DNA of 64,000 nt from Saprospiraceae bacterium. Lineage in GTDB: Bacteria > Bacteroidota > Bacteroidia > Chitinophagales > Saprospiraceae. The stretch is from contig JAGQWX010000001.1 in assembly GCA_020436935.1 (NCBI GenBank), forward strand, positions 186,001 to 250,000. Reading direction: 5' to 3'. Shown here one piece after another: positions 34,151 through 42,376 of this stretch (position 1 is the stretch's first letter; every line of letters starts with the position of its first letter). Below the pieces are notes generated by a model. The model was not told the DNA's origin. It did not search any database and saw nothing but the letters and a program-made list of their open reading frames with translations. Made by a program: the position numbers and the translations under genes.

Positions 34151-35497
34151 ATGGCAACACCGTATACAGTAGCATTTCATACCCTGGGTTGTAAGCTCAA
34201 CTTTTCAGAAACTTCAACCATCCGAAGACAGTTTGAAGATAAGGGTTTTCAGACCGTTGGCTTTGAAGATGGAGCCGATGTATATGTCTTGAATACCTGT
34301 TCTGTTACAGAATTTGCAGACAAGAAATGCCGCTACGAAGTGAGAAGAGCGCTCAAGTACTCTCCACAAGCGCGTATTGTGGTTGTAGGCTGTTATGCCC
34401 AGCTCAAGCCGCAGGAAATTGCCGACATCCCCGGTGTTGACCTGGTATTGGGGGCGGCAGAAAAATTCAATATTGTCAATTACATCGATGAACTGACCAA
34501 GGCGCCTGGAAAGGGCATGGTCAGAGCAGGAGAAATATCGACGGTCAATCATTTTGTGGATGCCTTTTCTTTTGGTGACCGCACTCGTACTTTTCTGAAA
34601 GTCCAGGATGGCTGCGATTATAAATGTTCTTTCTGCACCATTCCCCTGGCAAGAGGAAAAAGCAGGAGTGATACTGTAGAAAATGTACTGGCCAATGCAC
34701 GTGAAATAGCGGCGGCAGGTATCAAGGAAATAGTGCTTACCGGAGTAAATCTTGGAGATTTTGGCAATGGCACAGAGGTTTTGGAAGGAACAAAGCCCAA
34801 AAAAGAGGCCTTGTTTTTTGATCTGATCAAAGCCCTGGACGAGGTTGAGGGTATTGAAAGGTTTAGGATTTCTTCCATTGAGCCCAATCTGCTGACCGAC
34901 GAAATCATTGATTTTGTGGCGCAGTCCAAAAGATTTGTTCCTCATTTCCACATCCCGCTTCAAAGTGGTTCTGATAAAATTCTCCGACTTATGAAGAGGA
35001 GATATGTATCTGCTTTGTACCGGTCAAGAGTAGAAAAGATCAAAAGCGTGATGCCACACTGTTGTATAGGCGTCGATGTGATCGTTGGATTTCCGGGAGA
35101 AACGGAAGAAGATTTTAATGACACCTACAGGTTTCTGGCTGAGCTCGATATCTCCTATCTGCATGTATTTACTTATTCTGAGCGCCCCAATACAGTGGCC
35201 ATTGAGTTGGAGGGCACCGTGGATATGTCTGTAAGAAGGGAAAGAAATGATCGTCTTCGCATCTTGTCGGAAAAGAAAAGGGCTCATTTTTACAATGCAT
35301 TTATCGGCGAAAGCCGCAAGGTATTGTTTGAGCACGCCAAGGAAGAAGGCGTCATGCACGGCTTTACTGACAATTACATCAAAGTCAGCCTGCCGTTTGA
35401 GAGTCATTTGATCAATTCCATTGAAGAAGTGAAACTCTCTGCTTTTTCGGGTGGAGAAACGGTAGATGCCGAATTGGTAGCTGCTACGGTTCTATGA
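34151..35497 (+). CDS. mtaB: tRNA t6A37 methylthiotransferase (MtaB type)
   Basis: Radical-SAM enzyme that adds the methylthio group to t6A37 of tRNA. 448 residues, three domains: N-terminal MTTase domain with cysteines in LGCKLNF, NTCSVTEFADKKC and GCYAQ that bind the second [4Fe-4S] cluster; the radical-SAM core with CDYKCSFCTIP near residue 155; and a C-terminal TRAM-like part. The phrases HIPLQSGSD and VDVIVGFPGETEEDF are diagnostic. Its stop overlaps the stop region of the convergent GSCFA gene by six bases. Confidence 0.95.
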   Translation: MATPYTVAFHTLGCKLNFSETSTIRRQFEDKGFQTVGFEDGADVYVLNTCSVTEFADKKCRYEVRRALKYSPQARIVVVGCYAQLKPQEIADIPGVDLVLGAAEKFNIVNYIDELTKAPGKGMVRAGEISTVNHFVDAFSFGDRTRTFLKVQDGCDYKCSFCTIPLARGKSRSDTVENVLANAREIAAAGIKEIVLTGVNLGDFGNGTEVLEGTKPKKEALFFDLIKALDEVEGIERFRISSIEPNLLTDEIIDFVAQSKRFVPHFHIPLQSGSDKILRLMKRRYVSALYRSRVEKIKSVMPHCCIGVDVIVGFPGETEEDFNDTYRFLAELDISYLHVFTYSERPNTVAIELEGTVDMSVRRERNDRLRILSEKKRAHFYNAFIGESRKVLFEHAKEEGVMHGFTDNYIKVSLPFESHLINSIEEVKLSAFSGGETVDAELVAATVL

Positions 35498-36415
35498 TCT
35501 TGAAGACTCAATCTCACGCTTAAGGTCCTCAATTTTTGCGAGGTGTTTTTGGTAGGCTTCTCCATCTGGATGGAAGGGTCGGTGTGACATCATCTGGTGA
35601 AGTTTGTTGTACTTTCTGACCAGGGCTTTGGTCTCTTCTCCCATATAGCGGTCACAAAACTTATCCCAAATGTATTCAACAGCCAGCCGGGATGGATGCA
35701 GGAGGTCATCTTCATAAAACCTATAGTCTCGCAGGTCGTCTATGACCAATTCATAAGCAGGAAAATACTCGGCCAGGCCTTGTACGCAAATACGGTGTAC
35801 AGCCTCCAGCAATACTGCTTTGCTTCTGGCGTTTTCTACCAGGCCATCTTTCAAATGTCTGACAGGGCTTACTGTAAATATGCATCTGGTACCCTGCAAC
35901 AGTCCTATGATCTTCTGCAAAACATCAACGGTGTCCTCAAGGGATAAAAACTGCTTATCAAAATATGTATCAGGCATTTTATGACAATTGGCTACCAGGA
36001 ATACAGCAGATTTCAGTTGATAGACCCAGGAGGTTCCAAGGGTAATAATACAACAAGAAGGCTGACCTAGATCGGTGAACTTTTGGGCGCCACGGCCTAT
36101 GTTCTGGAGCAAGTCTGCTTTGGAAGTGGCATTGAATGAAGAATGAAAGTCATAATGTCTGTGCAAGCCATCATTTTCATTGTAGGCAAAGAGCTGCTCA
36201 TCCAGTGGCTGCGCTTTATATCCATAGCACAATTGTTTGTAAATGGAAGCTGCGTTATAGACCGTCCCAAAAGGATTGTGCTCGATCTTAAATCCCGACC
36301 TGCTGAGCAAGTCACCAATATTATCAGAAAAACACGAACCAATCAGCAACAAAGTATGATTGTGGCTGATCTGCCGATCTGAAGCTTCAATCTTTAATTC
36401 AGTGCGCAATTTCAT
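35492..36415 (-). CDS. GSCFA-domain protein
   Basis: About 307 residues from ATG 36415 (MKLRTELKI...); the frame from 36463 adds a basic leader and is less likely. The name-giving motif GSCFSDNIGDLLSRSGF is at about residue 25, followed by NPFGTVYNA, ITLGTSWVYQ, FTVSPVRHLKDG and DDLLHPSRLAVEYIWDKF, the blocks of an SGNH/GDSL-like esterase fold (Ser in GSCF, His in LHPS). It is widespread in Bacteroidota and presumed to be a hydrolase of unknown substrate. Confidence 0.92.
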   Translation of the reverse strand: MKLRTELKIEASDRQISHNHTLLLIGSCFSDNIGDLLSRSGFKIEHNPFGTVYNAASIYKQLCYGYKAQPLDEQLFAYNENDGLHRHYDFHSSFNATSKADLLQNIGRGAQKFTDLGQPSCCIITLGTSWVYQLKSAVFLVANCHKMPDTYFDKQFLSLEDTVDVLQKIIGLLQGTRCIFTVSPVRHLKDGLVENARSKAVLLEAVHRICVQGLAEYFPAYELVIDDLRDYRFYEDDLLHPSRLAVEYIWDKFCDRYMGEETKALVRKYNKLHQMMSHRPFHPDGEAYQKHLAKIEDLKREIESSRS

Positions 36416-36558
36416 TGTTTTTCTTTTCCTGGTATGGGCACAAAAATAAAGCCCCTTTGCCAATGGCAGCCTGTTTAATCCTTTATACTGTTCAGAAATT
36501 CAAAAAGAAAGTGGAATTGCACTATTTTAGCCTCCCTAAGTAATTATGGGTGCAGCAA

Positions 36559-37869
36559 ATGTCTTTTTTTAGAAGTCTTTTTGGAAAAGATGAAACCTTT
36601 CACCTGCCAAATCTAAAATTTGGCCGGTTTACCGAACATCGCCTAAGTGTTGAAAAAATAACCAAATGGGACGATGCGGTTGCTCATTTTGAGAAAAAGG
36701 ATTACACCAAAAGTTACATCTCTCTTCTGGAGTACATAGAAAATGAGGAAAACACCAATCTGAGTTTTAAGGAGAAGCTTGCATTGCGCATGAGCTTTGA
36801 ATTGAAACATGGTTCGAAGATGATATTTGGATACAGCAATCAAAATGGTTTTTTTGCCACAGCCAAACTCGTGCATGTCAGTACTGAAGATGCGAGCCTT
36901 TACAAAATGTTGCTGGAAGAAAACTATGCGCTGCGTTATACCCGCTATGCCATCGATGATGAACAAAATCTCGTTGTCATGCTGCATTTTGACCACAGCA
37001 ACGCAAGTCCCCTCAATCTTTTCAGGGCCCTGAGGGAAATGGCCATCATATGCGACACCAAGGACGACATCATTCTGGCAGACTTTCCCGGTACATCGCC
37101 GGTAAATATGGAAATCCAGCGATCGGCATCTCCACAGGAGCTAAAGTTGAAGTACAATTATTTCAAAGACAGTCTGGATTCCGTGATAGAGTGGTATGAA
37201 AGTTCTGAAGAGTTGGTAAAAAAACAGCCTGGACTGGCTTTATTTGCTTTTTTGGGAACACTTTACAAGATTGATTATCTCGTCAAGCCTGAAGGAAAGA
37301 TACAAGAAAAAATCAACGACATCCACAAGTATTATCACCACCGTAAACTCGGGGTTCAGGTCAAAACCACCCACATTGCGGAGCTTGTGAGATCACTTTC
37401 TGAAATTGAAAAAACATCTTTTGACCAGGAAATCTACGATACCATTCTCACCTTTGGAATGTTGCGCGACTGCAATACAGAAAAAGCGGCCGAACTTATA
37501 GCCGGAGAATTGCACTATGCGTCATGGTATATCCAAAAGAATTATCTGGCAGAGGCAGGCTTCATCATGGACTATATTGCTTCACATCTTTTGTTTAGCC
37601 ATAATCTTCCAAAGACATTCAGGCAATGTTTACATCTTTATTTGGAAGTCATGGAAACCAGTTTTTTTGAAAAAATAGGTTATACGTATTTTAGCAAAAG
37701 GACAGGATTGCCGAAGAAAAAAGCCATCGTTGACGCCATTAATGTGTGTCTGAAAAACAATAATTTTTCGCCTGATGAATTCCCTTTGACTGACCTCAAC
37801 TTCAGCAACAAAACACTTTTTGCTTTTTCTATGCTTCAATGCATCTCCAAAACCAACTTTGATGACTAA
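36559..37869 (+). CDS. Hypothetical cytoplasmic protein with chaperone-like (YbjN/CesT-type) N-terminal half
   Basis: About 436 residues, no signal peptide or membrane helix. The N-terminal half looks like two alpha-beta sandwich units (for example SYISLLEYIENEE, LVVMLHFDHSNASPLNLFRALREMAIICD) reminiscent of YbjN or type III secretion chaperones; the C-terminal half is helical. Start ATG 36559 is preferred to GTG 36550; a -7-like box TATTTTAG is at 36523-36530. The following gene overlaps by eight bases and has a related fold pattern, so the two proteins may interact. I do not recognise a named family. Confidence 0.75.
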   Translation: MSFFRSLFGKDETFHLPNLKFGRFTEHRLSVEKITKWDDAVAHFEKKDYTKSYISLLEYIENEENTNLSFKEKLALRMSFELKHGSKMIFGYSNQNGFFATAKLVHVSTEDASLYKMLLEENYALRYTRYAIDDEQNLVVMLHFDHSNASPLNLFRALREMAIICDTKDDIILADFPGTSPVNMEIQRSASPQELKLKYNYFKDSLDSVIEWYESSEELVKKQPGLALFAFLGTLYKIDYLVKPEGKIQEKINDIHKYYHHRKLGVQVKTTHIAELVRSLSEIEKTSFDQEIYDTILTFGMLRDCNTEKAAELIAGELHYASWYIQKNYLAEAGFIMDYIASHLLFSHNLPKTFRQCLHLYLEVMETSFFEKIGYTYFSKRTGLPKKKAIVDAINVCLKNNNFSPDEFPLTDLNFSNKTLFAFSMLQCISKTNFDD

Positions 37870-38299
37870 GGAAAGTAAAAATCGACCGTCCGGATATGCC
37901 CACCGCATCAATGCCATCATTGAGCAGGCCCTTGAGTTTGCCGGACAGGAATATGGATCTTCGGAAGGCGAGCCCAACGTATGGAATCTCAAACGGGGAT
38001 CGGCCAAGGTGGAGTTGGTATTCCACCCCAAGCGGGGAATCATTTATGCTGATGCATACCTGGCAGTGATTCCTGAAGGCGACAGCACCGACATCTACCG
38101 CTACCTGCTCAAAGAAAACCTCTTTCTCAATGACATATCCCTCAGCATCAAGGAAAACAACATCATCATTTCCTTTTTGACCAATGACAGAGATCTGAGC
38201 TCAACCTATTTGAGTAAAATGATCAAAAAGCTGTTGGTTGCTGCTGATAAATACGACAACATTCTGGTAGAAAAATTCAATGCACGTTGGAGCAAATAA
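37862..38299 (+). CDS. YbjN/secretion-chaperone-like small protein, hypothetical
   Basis: About 145 residues from ATG 37862, overlapping the previous gene by eight bases. The pattern helix (INAIIEQALEF), strands (VWNLKRGSAKVELVFHP, GIIYADAYLAVIPEG), helix (DIYRYLLKENLFLNDI), strands (SLSIKENNIIISFL), helix (TYLSKMIKKLLVAADKYDNIL) is that of the YbjN/CesT chaperone fold. Function unknown; coupling with the preceding gene suggests a shared task. Confidence 0.75.
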   Translation: MTKESKNRPSGYAHRINAIIEQALEFAGQEYGSSEGEPNVWNLKRGSAKVELVFHPKRGIIYADAYLAVIPEGDSTDIYRYLLKENLFLNDISLSIKENNIIISFLTNDRDLSSTYLSKMIKKLLVAADKYDNILVEKFNARWSK

Positions 38300-38384
38300 G
38301 CGGATGTAAATAGGGAAACCGATAAATTTTATGTTCATTTCCTGGCAACATTTCATTTCCACCTCGTATCAAATAGTTTTTAAA

Positions 38385-38392
38385 TATCTTTG
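38385..38392 (+). promoter_or_regulatory. -7 promoter box TATCTTTG before rlmD
   Basis: TATCTTTG followed by CGCCC. It contains the TTG at 38390 that a naive reading frame uses as start, which shows that the real start is the ATG at 38420. No exact TTG element at the usual distance. Confidence 0.65.
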
Positions 38393-38419
38393 CGCCCTTT
38401 AAAACTGTCGGAACCATCA

Positions 38420-39832
38420 ATGGCTAGAAATAAAATCAAAAAAGTCGCGAATATTGAGATCACAGGCATTGCAGATCAGGGACTCAGCGTGGGCAGAACC
38501 TCAGAAGGAGAGGTCATCTTTGTAGAAGGGGCCGTTCCCGGGGACCTTGTAGATGTGATCATCTATAAAAAAAAGAAAAGGTACAAGATTGGGAGGGTGG
38601 AGACTTTCTTGAAATTGTCACCACACCGACAGGATGCATTCTGCAGCCATTTTGAAGAATGTGGTGGCTGTAAGTGGCAACATCTTTCGTATGAAGAACA
38701 ACTTCGTCACAAATTTGTCACGGTTTCTGATGCCATGCGCCGTATAGGCAAAATCGAAAATCTCGACATCGAACCTGTCCTTGGATCAAAAGACCTTAAA
38801 TATTACAGGAATAAACTGGAATTTACTTTTTGCAACCAGCGATGGTATACCCAGGAGGAGATAGACAATAGTGGTTCGCTCGAGCGTGAACCCGGACTCG
38901 GATTCCACATTGCGGGATCATTCAGTAAGATCCTTGACATCAATGAATGTTTCCTGCAGAATGACTTGTCTAACGACATCAGAAACTGGTTGAAAGCTTT
39001 TTGTATTGAACACCAGCTTAGTTTTTTCAATCCGATTTCGCAAGAAGGATTCATGAGGACCGTAATCATCAGAAATACCGTTCTTGGCGAGTGGATGGTG
39101 ATTGTGGCCGTAACAAAGGACGATCAAAAGAAGATCCGTCTGCTGATGAAGTCTATGGTGGAAGCATTTCCCTTCATCACTTCACTCTACTATGTGGTCA
39201 ATGGCAAAAGGAATGACTTCCTGCTGGATCTTGACTTTCATTTGTTTGCAGGCAAGGCTTTTATTGTAGAAAAACTGGGCAGCGTTTCTTATAAAATAGG
39301 TCCAAAATCCTTCTTCCAGACTAACAGCCATCAAGCCAAAGCCTTGTTTGACACTGCGCTTGAATTTGCAGATTTTAAAGGAGATGAAAACATCTATGAC
39401 CTCTATACAGGACTTGGAAGTATTGCACTCTATGCTTCTTCAAAAGTAAAATCCGTCGTAGGCATTGAAGAAGTTGCAGCCGCCATTGATGACGCCAAAA
39501 TCAATGCCGCCTTCAATGGCATCAACAATTGTACGTTCTATGCAGGTGATGTCAAGGACACGCTTTCTGAAGAATTTATTGCCAATCACCCGAGACCTGA
39601 TGTCATCATTACTGATCCACCAAGAGCAGGAATGCATCCTGATGTTATCGATACCCTGCTCAAACTGGAAGCACCAAAAATTGTCTATGTGAGCTGTAAT
39701 CCGTCTACGCAGGCAAGAGATCTGTTGTTACTTTCAGACAAATACATCGTCACCCGTATGAGACCTGTAGACATGTTTCCCCATACCCACCATATCGAAA
39801 ATGTAGCTTTACTGGAACTCAAAAGCTCATAA
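38420..39832 (+). CDS. rlmD: 23S rRNA (uracil-5-)-methyltransferase RlmD-like
   Basis: SAM-dependent methyltransferase of the TrmA/RlmD family, about 470 residues. It has an N-terminal TRAM domain (EITGIADQGLSVGR, EGAVPGDLVDV), an iron-sulfur cysteine cluster CSHFEECGGCKWQHL, the SAM-binding DLYTGLGSIALYASS, the DPPRAGMHPD motif and the catalytic Cys in VYVSCNPSTQARD. It could modify U1939 or U747 of 23S rRNA; the exact site is inferred from family. Start ATG 38420. Confidence 0.93.
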   Translation: MARNKIKKVANIEITGIADQGLSVGRTSEGEVIFVEGAVPGDLVDVIIYKKKKRYKIGRVETFLKLSPHRQDAFCSHFEECGGCKWQHLSYEEQLRHKFVTVSDAMRRIGKIENLDIEPVLGSKDLKYYRNKLEFTFCNQRWYTQEEIDNSGSLEREPGLGFHIAGSFSKILDINECFLQNDLSNDIRNWLKAFCIEHQLSFFNPISQEGFMRTVIIRNTVLGEWMVIVAVTKDDQKKIRLLMKSMVEAFPFITSLYYVVNGKRNDFLLDLDFHLFAGKAFIVEKLGSVSYKIGPKSFFQTNSHQAKALFDTALEFADFKGDENIYDLYTGLGSIALYASSKVKSVVGIEEVAAAIDDAKINAAFNGINNCTFYAGDVKDTLSEEFIANHPRPDVIITDPPRAGMHPDVIDTLLKLEAPKIVYVSCNPSTQARDLLLLSDKYIVTRMRPVDMFPHTHHIENVALLELKSS

Positions 39833-39861
39833 GATTCGACAACTAATAACCTCATGACCCC

Positions 39862-40578
39862 ATGAAATTGATATCCTGGAATTGCAATATGGCCTTCAGA
39901 AAAAAGGCTGATTTATTGCTCGTTCATCAGCCCGATATCATGATCATCCAGGAATGTGAGCACTTGGACAAGTTGCCTTTTATCTCGAAATATGGTGAAG
40001 GGATTGACTGTCTTTGGTTTGGAAAAAATCTTCACAAAGGCATGGCTGTTTTTGCCTTTGGTAAATATAAACTCAAAGTTTGCAATCATCATCGTGAAGA
40101 ATTCAGGATGGTAGTGCCCATTGAAGTGAATGACGGCCAGGATCAATTTCTTTTATTTGCCATTTGGGCCAACAATCCCGATGACAAGGATGGGCAATAT
40201 GTAACACAGGTATGGAAGGCCATCCGTCATTATGCCGAAGATTTAAAAAACAATAAAGTGATCCTAGCCGGGGATTTCAACAGCAACAGCATTTGGGACA
40301 GACCCCGCAGAGAGGGCAACCATTCTGACGTTGTGACATTTTTGGAAAATCTGGGTATCCACAGCGTCTATCATACCAAGCTGACACAAGTCCAGGGTAA
40401 AGAGAGCCATCCCACATTTTATCTGTACAGGCATCTGGAGAAACCCTATCATATAGACTATTTTTTTGTGTCCGAAACACTGCTGAATCAACTGGACTCA
40501 GTATCGGTTGGATCTCACGAAAATTGGAAAGGATTAAGCGACCATGTGCCGATTTTCGTGGAATTCGATTCCGTATAA
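39862..40578 (+). CDS. Endonuclease/exonuclease/phosphatase family protein
   Basis: 238 residues of the DNase I-like metal-dependent fold. Landmarks: SWNCNMAFRKKAD, the metal glutamate in MIIQECEHLD, the central GDFNSNSIWD, and the terminal YHIDYFFVSE and LSDHVPIFVEF with the catalytic His. No signal peptide, so it acts in the cytoplasm, presumably on nucleic acid or a phosphoester. It follows rlmD by 29 bases and may be co-transcribed. Confidence 0.92.
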   Translation: MKLISWNCNMAFRKKADLLLVHQPDIMIIQECEHLDKLPFISKYGEGIDCLWFGKNLHKGMAVFAFGKYKLKVCNHHREEFRMVVPIEVNDGQDQFLLFAIWANNPDDKDGQYVTQVWKAIRHYAEDLKNNKVILAGDFNSNSIWDRPRREGNHSDVVTFLENLGIHSVYHTKLTQVQGKESHPTFYLYRHLEKPYHIDYFFVSETLLNQLDSVSVGSHENWKGLSDHVPIFVEFDSV

Positions 40579-40585
40579 TTTTATA

Positions 40586-41335
40586 TTAATCGAGCAAGCC
40601 TCCGCAAACACTCAAGGTCTGGCCAGTAATATAAGATCCCATATCAGACCCCAGGAATACACAAGCATTGGCTACATCAACACCATCGCCAAGTCTCTTT
40701 AGAGGAATATTCTCTTCGTATGCCTTCCTTTGCTCTTCAGTAAGGGCATGTGTCATATCTGTGGCTATAAATCCCGGAGCTATGACATTGGATCTGATAC
40801 CTCTCGATCCTACTTCTTTGGCTATTGATTTTGAAAAGCCAATGATACCGGCCTTTGACGCTGCATAATTGGCCTGGCCTGCATTGCCAAAAACTCCGAC
40901 AACGCTGCTCATATGAATGATTGACCCGCCCCTCTGTTTGAGCATTGGCTTGAGGACGTGCTTGGTAAGATTAAAAACCGACTTGAGGTTGGTATGAATG
41001 ACTTCATCCCATTGCTCTTCCGTCATGCGTAACATCAAAGTATCTCTGGTAATACCGGCGTTGTTGATGAGAATGTCGATTCTGCCAAAGTCTGCCATGA
41101 CCTGGTCTATCAAAGCTGCCGCTTCAGCAAAATCTGCAGCATTTGACTTGTAGGCCATCAGCTTCTGCTCACCACCAATTTTTTGAATCAATGCCTCAGA
41201 TTTTTCTTTCGAAGAATCGCTTACATAGGTGAACGCAACGGATGCGCCTTGTTTTACAAACTCTTCTACTATGGCCTGACCAATTCCTCGAGACCCTCCG
41301 GTGATCAAAGCAACTTTGCCCGATAATAATGACAT
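40586..41335 (-). CDS. fabG: 3-oxoacyl-[ACP] reductase
   Basis: NADPH-dependent short-chain dehydrogenase of fatty-acid elongation, 249 residues. The cofactor motif GGSRGIGQAI, NNAGITRDTL, catalytic Ser in HMSSVVG, Tyr-Lys in YAASKAG, GIRSNVIAPGFIATDM and the C-terminal YITGQTLSVCGG are all present. Family length and start (MSLLSGKVALITGG) are standard. It is the first gene downstream of the five-unit hairpin array at 41381-41880, which is on the same strand, so the array may lie in its leader. Confidence 0.97.
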   Translation of the reverse strand: MSLLSGKVALITGGSRGIGQAIVEEFVKQGASVAFTYVSDSSKEKSEALIQKIGGEQKLMAYKSNAADFAEAAALIDQVMADFGRIDILINNAGITRDTLMLRMTEEQWDEVIHTNLKSVFNLTKHVLKPMLKQRGGSIIHMSSVVGVFGNAGQANYAASKAGIIGFSKSIAKEVGSRGIRSNVIAPGFIATDMTHALTEEQRKAYEENIPLKRLGDGVDVANACVFLGSDMGSYITGQTLSVCGGLLD

Positions 41336-41380
41336 AACTTAAATTTTTGCTGGGCGCAAAATAACGAAGATTGTAAACAT

Positions 41381-41441
41381 AAAAAAAGTGTCGCCCCAAA
41401 TTAGGAACGACACTTATATAATTAACCCCAAAAAACCAATT
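41381..41441 (-). ncRNA. Array unit 0 (last before fabG): conserved box plus terminator hairpin
   Basis: On the minus strand AATTGGTTTTTTGGGGTTAA is followed by ATTATATAA, the hairpin GTGTCG...CGACAC with an inner TCC/GGG stem, and seven Ts. The hairpin arms differ in sequence from units 1-4 while the architecture and the 5' box are kept. It starts only a few bases after the T run of unit 1. Confidence 0.6.
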
Positions 41442-41447
41442 CTTAAG

Positions 41448-41509
41448 AAAAAAGGTGCCTCCATGATGAATCACTTCGGCACCCAATAATTAACCCCAAA
41501 AAACCAATT
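41448..41509 (-). ncRNA. Array unit 1: conserved box plus terminator hairpin
   Basis: Minus strand: AATTGGTTTTTTGGGGTTAA, then TTATTGG, the hairpin GGTGCC...GGCACC and six Ts. Same hairpin sequence as unit 3. Confidence 0.6.
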
Positions 41510-41584
41510 GAAAATATATATTTTATGCAAAGCTCCTGATAAAATCAGACAACATGTGTAACATAGGTTACTATGGAGATTTGG

Positions 41585-41645
41585 AAAAAGGTGCCTCAGT
41601 GTAAAACCACTTCAGCACCCAATAATTAACCCCAAAAAACCAATT
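41585..41645 (-). ncRNA. Array unit 2: conserved box plus variant hairpin
   Basis: Same 5' box; the hairpin is altered on both sides (GGTGC outer arm, inner AGTG paired with CACT), which keeps and lengthens the inner stem relative to units 1 and 3. Ends in five Ts. Confidence 0.6.
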
Positions 41646-41678
41646 GAAATATGTTCTTTCATTTCAAAATTGGAAGGT

Positions 41679-41740
41679 AAAAAAGGTGCCTCCATGATGA
41701 ATCACTTCGGCACCCAATAATTAACCCCAAAAAACCAATT
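41679..41740 (-). ncRNA. Array unit 3: conserved box plus terminator hairpin
   Basis: Same 5' box and the same hairpin as unit 1, six Ts. Preceded on the minus strand by TATATATTTC, a possible -7-like box. Confidence 0.6.
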
Positions 41741-41819
41741 GAAATATATATCTTATTGAGCTTGCCCCTTATTTCAAAAAAACCTTTACTATAGAAACAA
41801 TCTTTATGCCAAGAAGTTC

Positions 41820-41880
41820 AAAAAGGTGCCTCCATGATAAATCACTTCGGCACCCAATAATTAACCCCAAAAAACCAATT
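41820..41880 (-). ncRNA. Array unit 4 (first transcribed): conserved box plus terminator hairpin
   Basis: Same box and hairpin as unit 1 apart from one loop base (ATAAATC for ATGAATC), five Ts. It is the first unit met by transcription from the promoter box at 42052-42059. Confidence 0.6.
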
Positions 41881-42376
41881 GAAAGAATTACTTTTCTATA
41901 GCTGTTCACTTTTGAACGCTTGTATATTTTTGACGCAAACCTTTCGGCTGGTCACATTTTTTTATTGAATATCTGACGCTTTAAATGTTTATTAACAAAA
42001 CAGGTATACATTTTCGGTGCGTCATTACCCTTGTTTATTTCAAAAGTGGCGCAAAGATACCATTAATTAAAATAAACAGGAAGGCTTTAGAACTTTCTTA
42101 AGTATTCATAGGAGAAAAGTCGATTTTAAACTTAATACACAAAATTATATTCTGTATATCATTTTGACGAAATCATGAATAATTTCTAAAGAATCTTTAC
42201 TTAAAGTATAAAAAATCTTGATATTATCAAAATTTGGGGCCATTCTCCGAGAAGTTCAAGCTAGAAAATGTTTGAAATATTTAACTAAAAGTTTAGAAAA
42301 CTACAATGATTTCACTAGGTCTGCATGCTAAAATTGGATAAAAAAAAGCTTAAAGGTCCTTTTCCGTGACTGTAAT
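41881..42376. other. Gene-free leader and promoter region of the hairpin array
   Basis: No gene of usual size in this 496-base stretch. It holds the minus-strand promoter box at 42052-42059 and, 27 bases downstream of the box, a 14-codon minus-strand frame starting at ATG 42025 (MTHRKCIPVLLINI). The rest, up to the end of the GHMP kinase gene, is AT-rich with nothing recognised. Confidence 0.5.
42052..42059 (-). promoter_or_regulatory. Minus-strand -7 box TATCTTTG upstream of the hairpin array
   Basis: TATCTTTGCGCC on the minus strand, the same form as the boxes before rlmD and the TPP riboswitch. It is the best candidate promoter for a transcript that runs through the five units toward fabG. 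The upstream TTG element is not exact. Confidence 0.6.

Noticed and set aside
41381-41880. CRISPR array
   Set aside because: Repeats are about 60 bases, spacing is irregular (about 6, 75, 33 and 79 bases), each repeat ends in a T run, and no cas gene is in the window.
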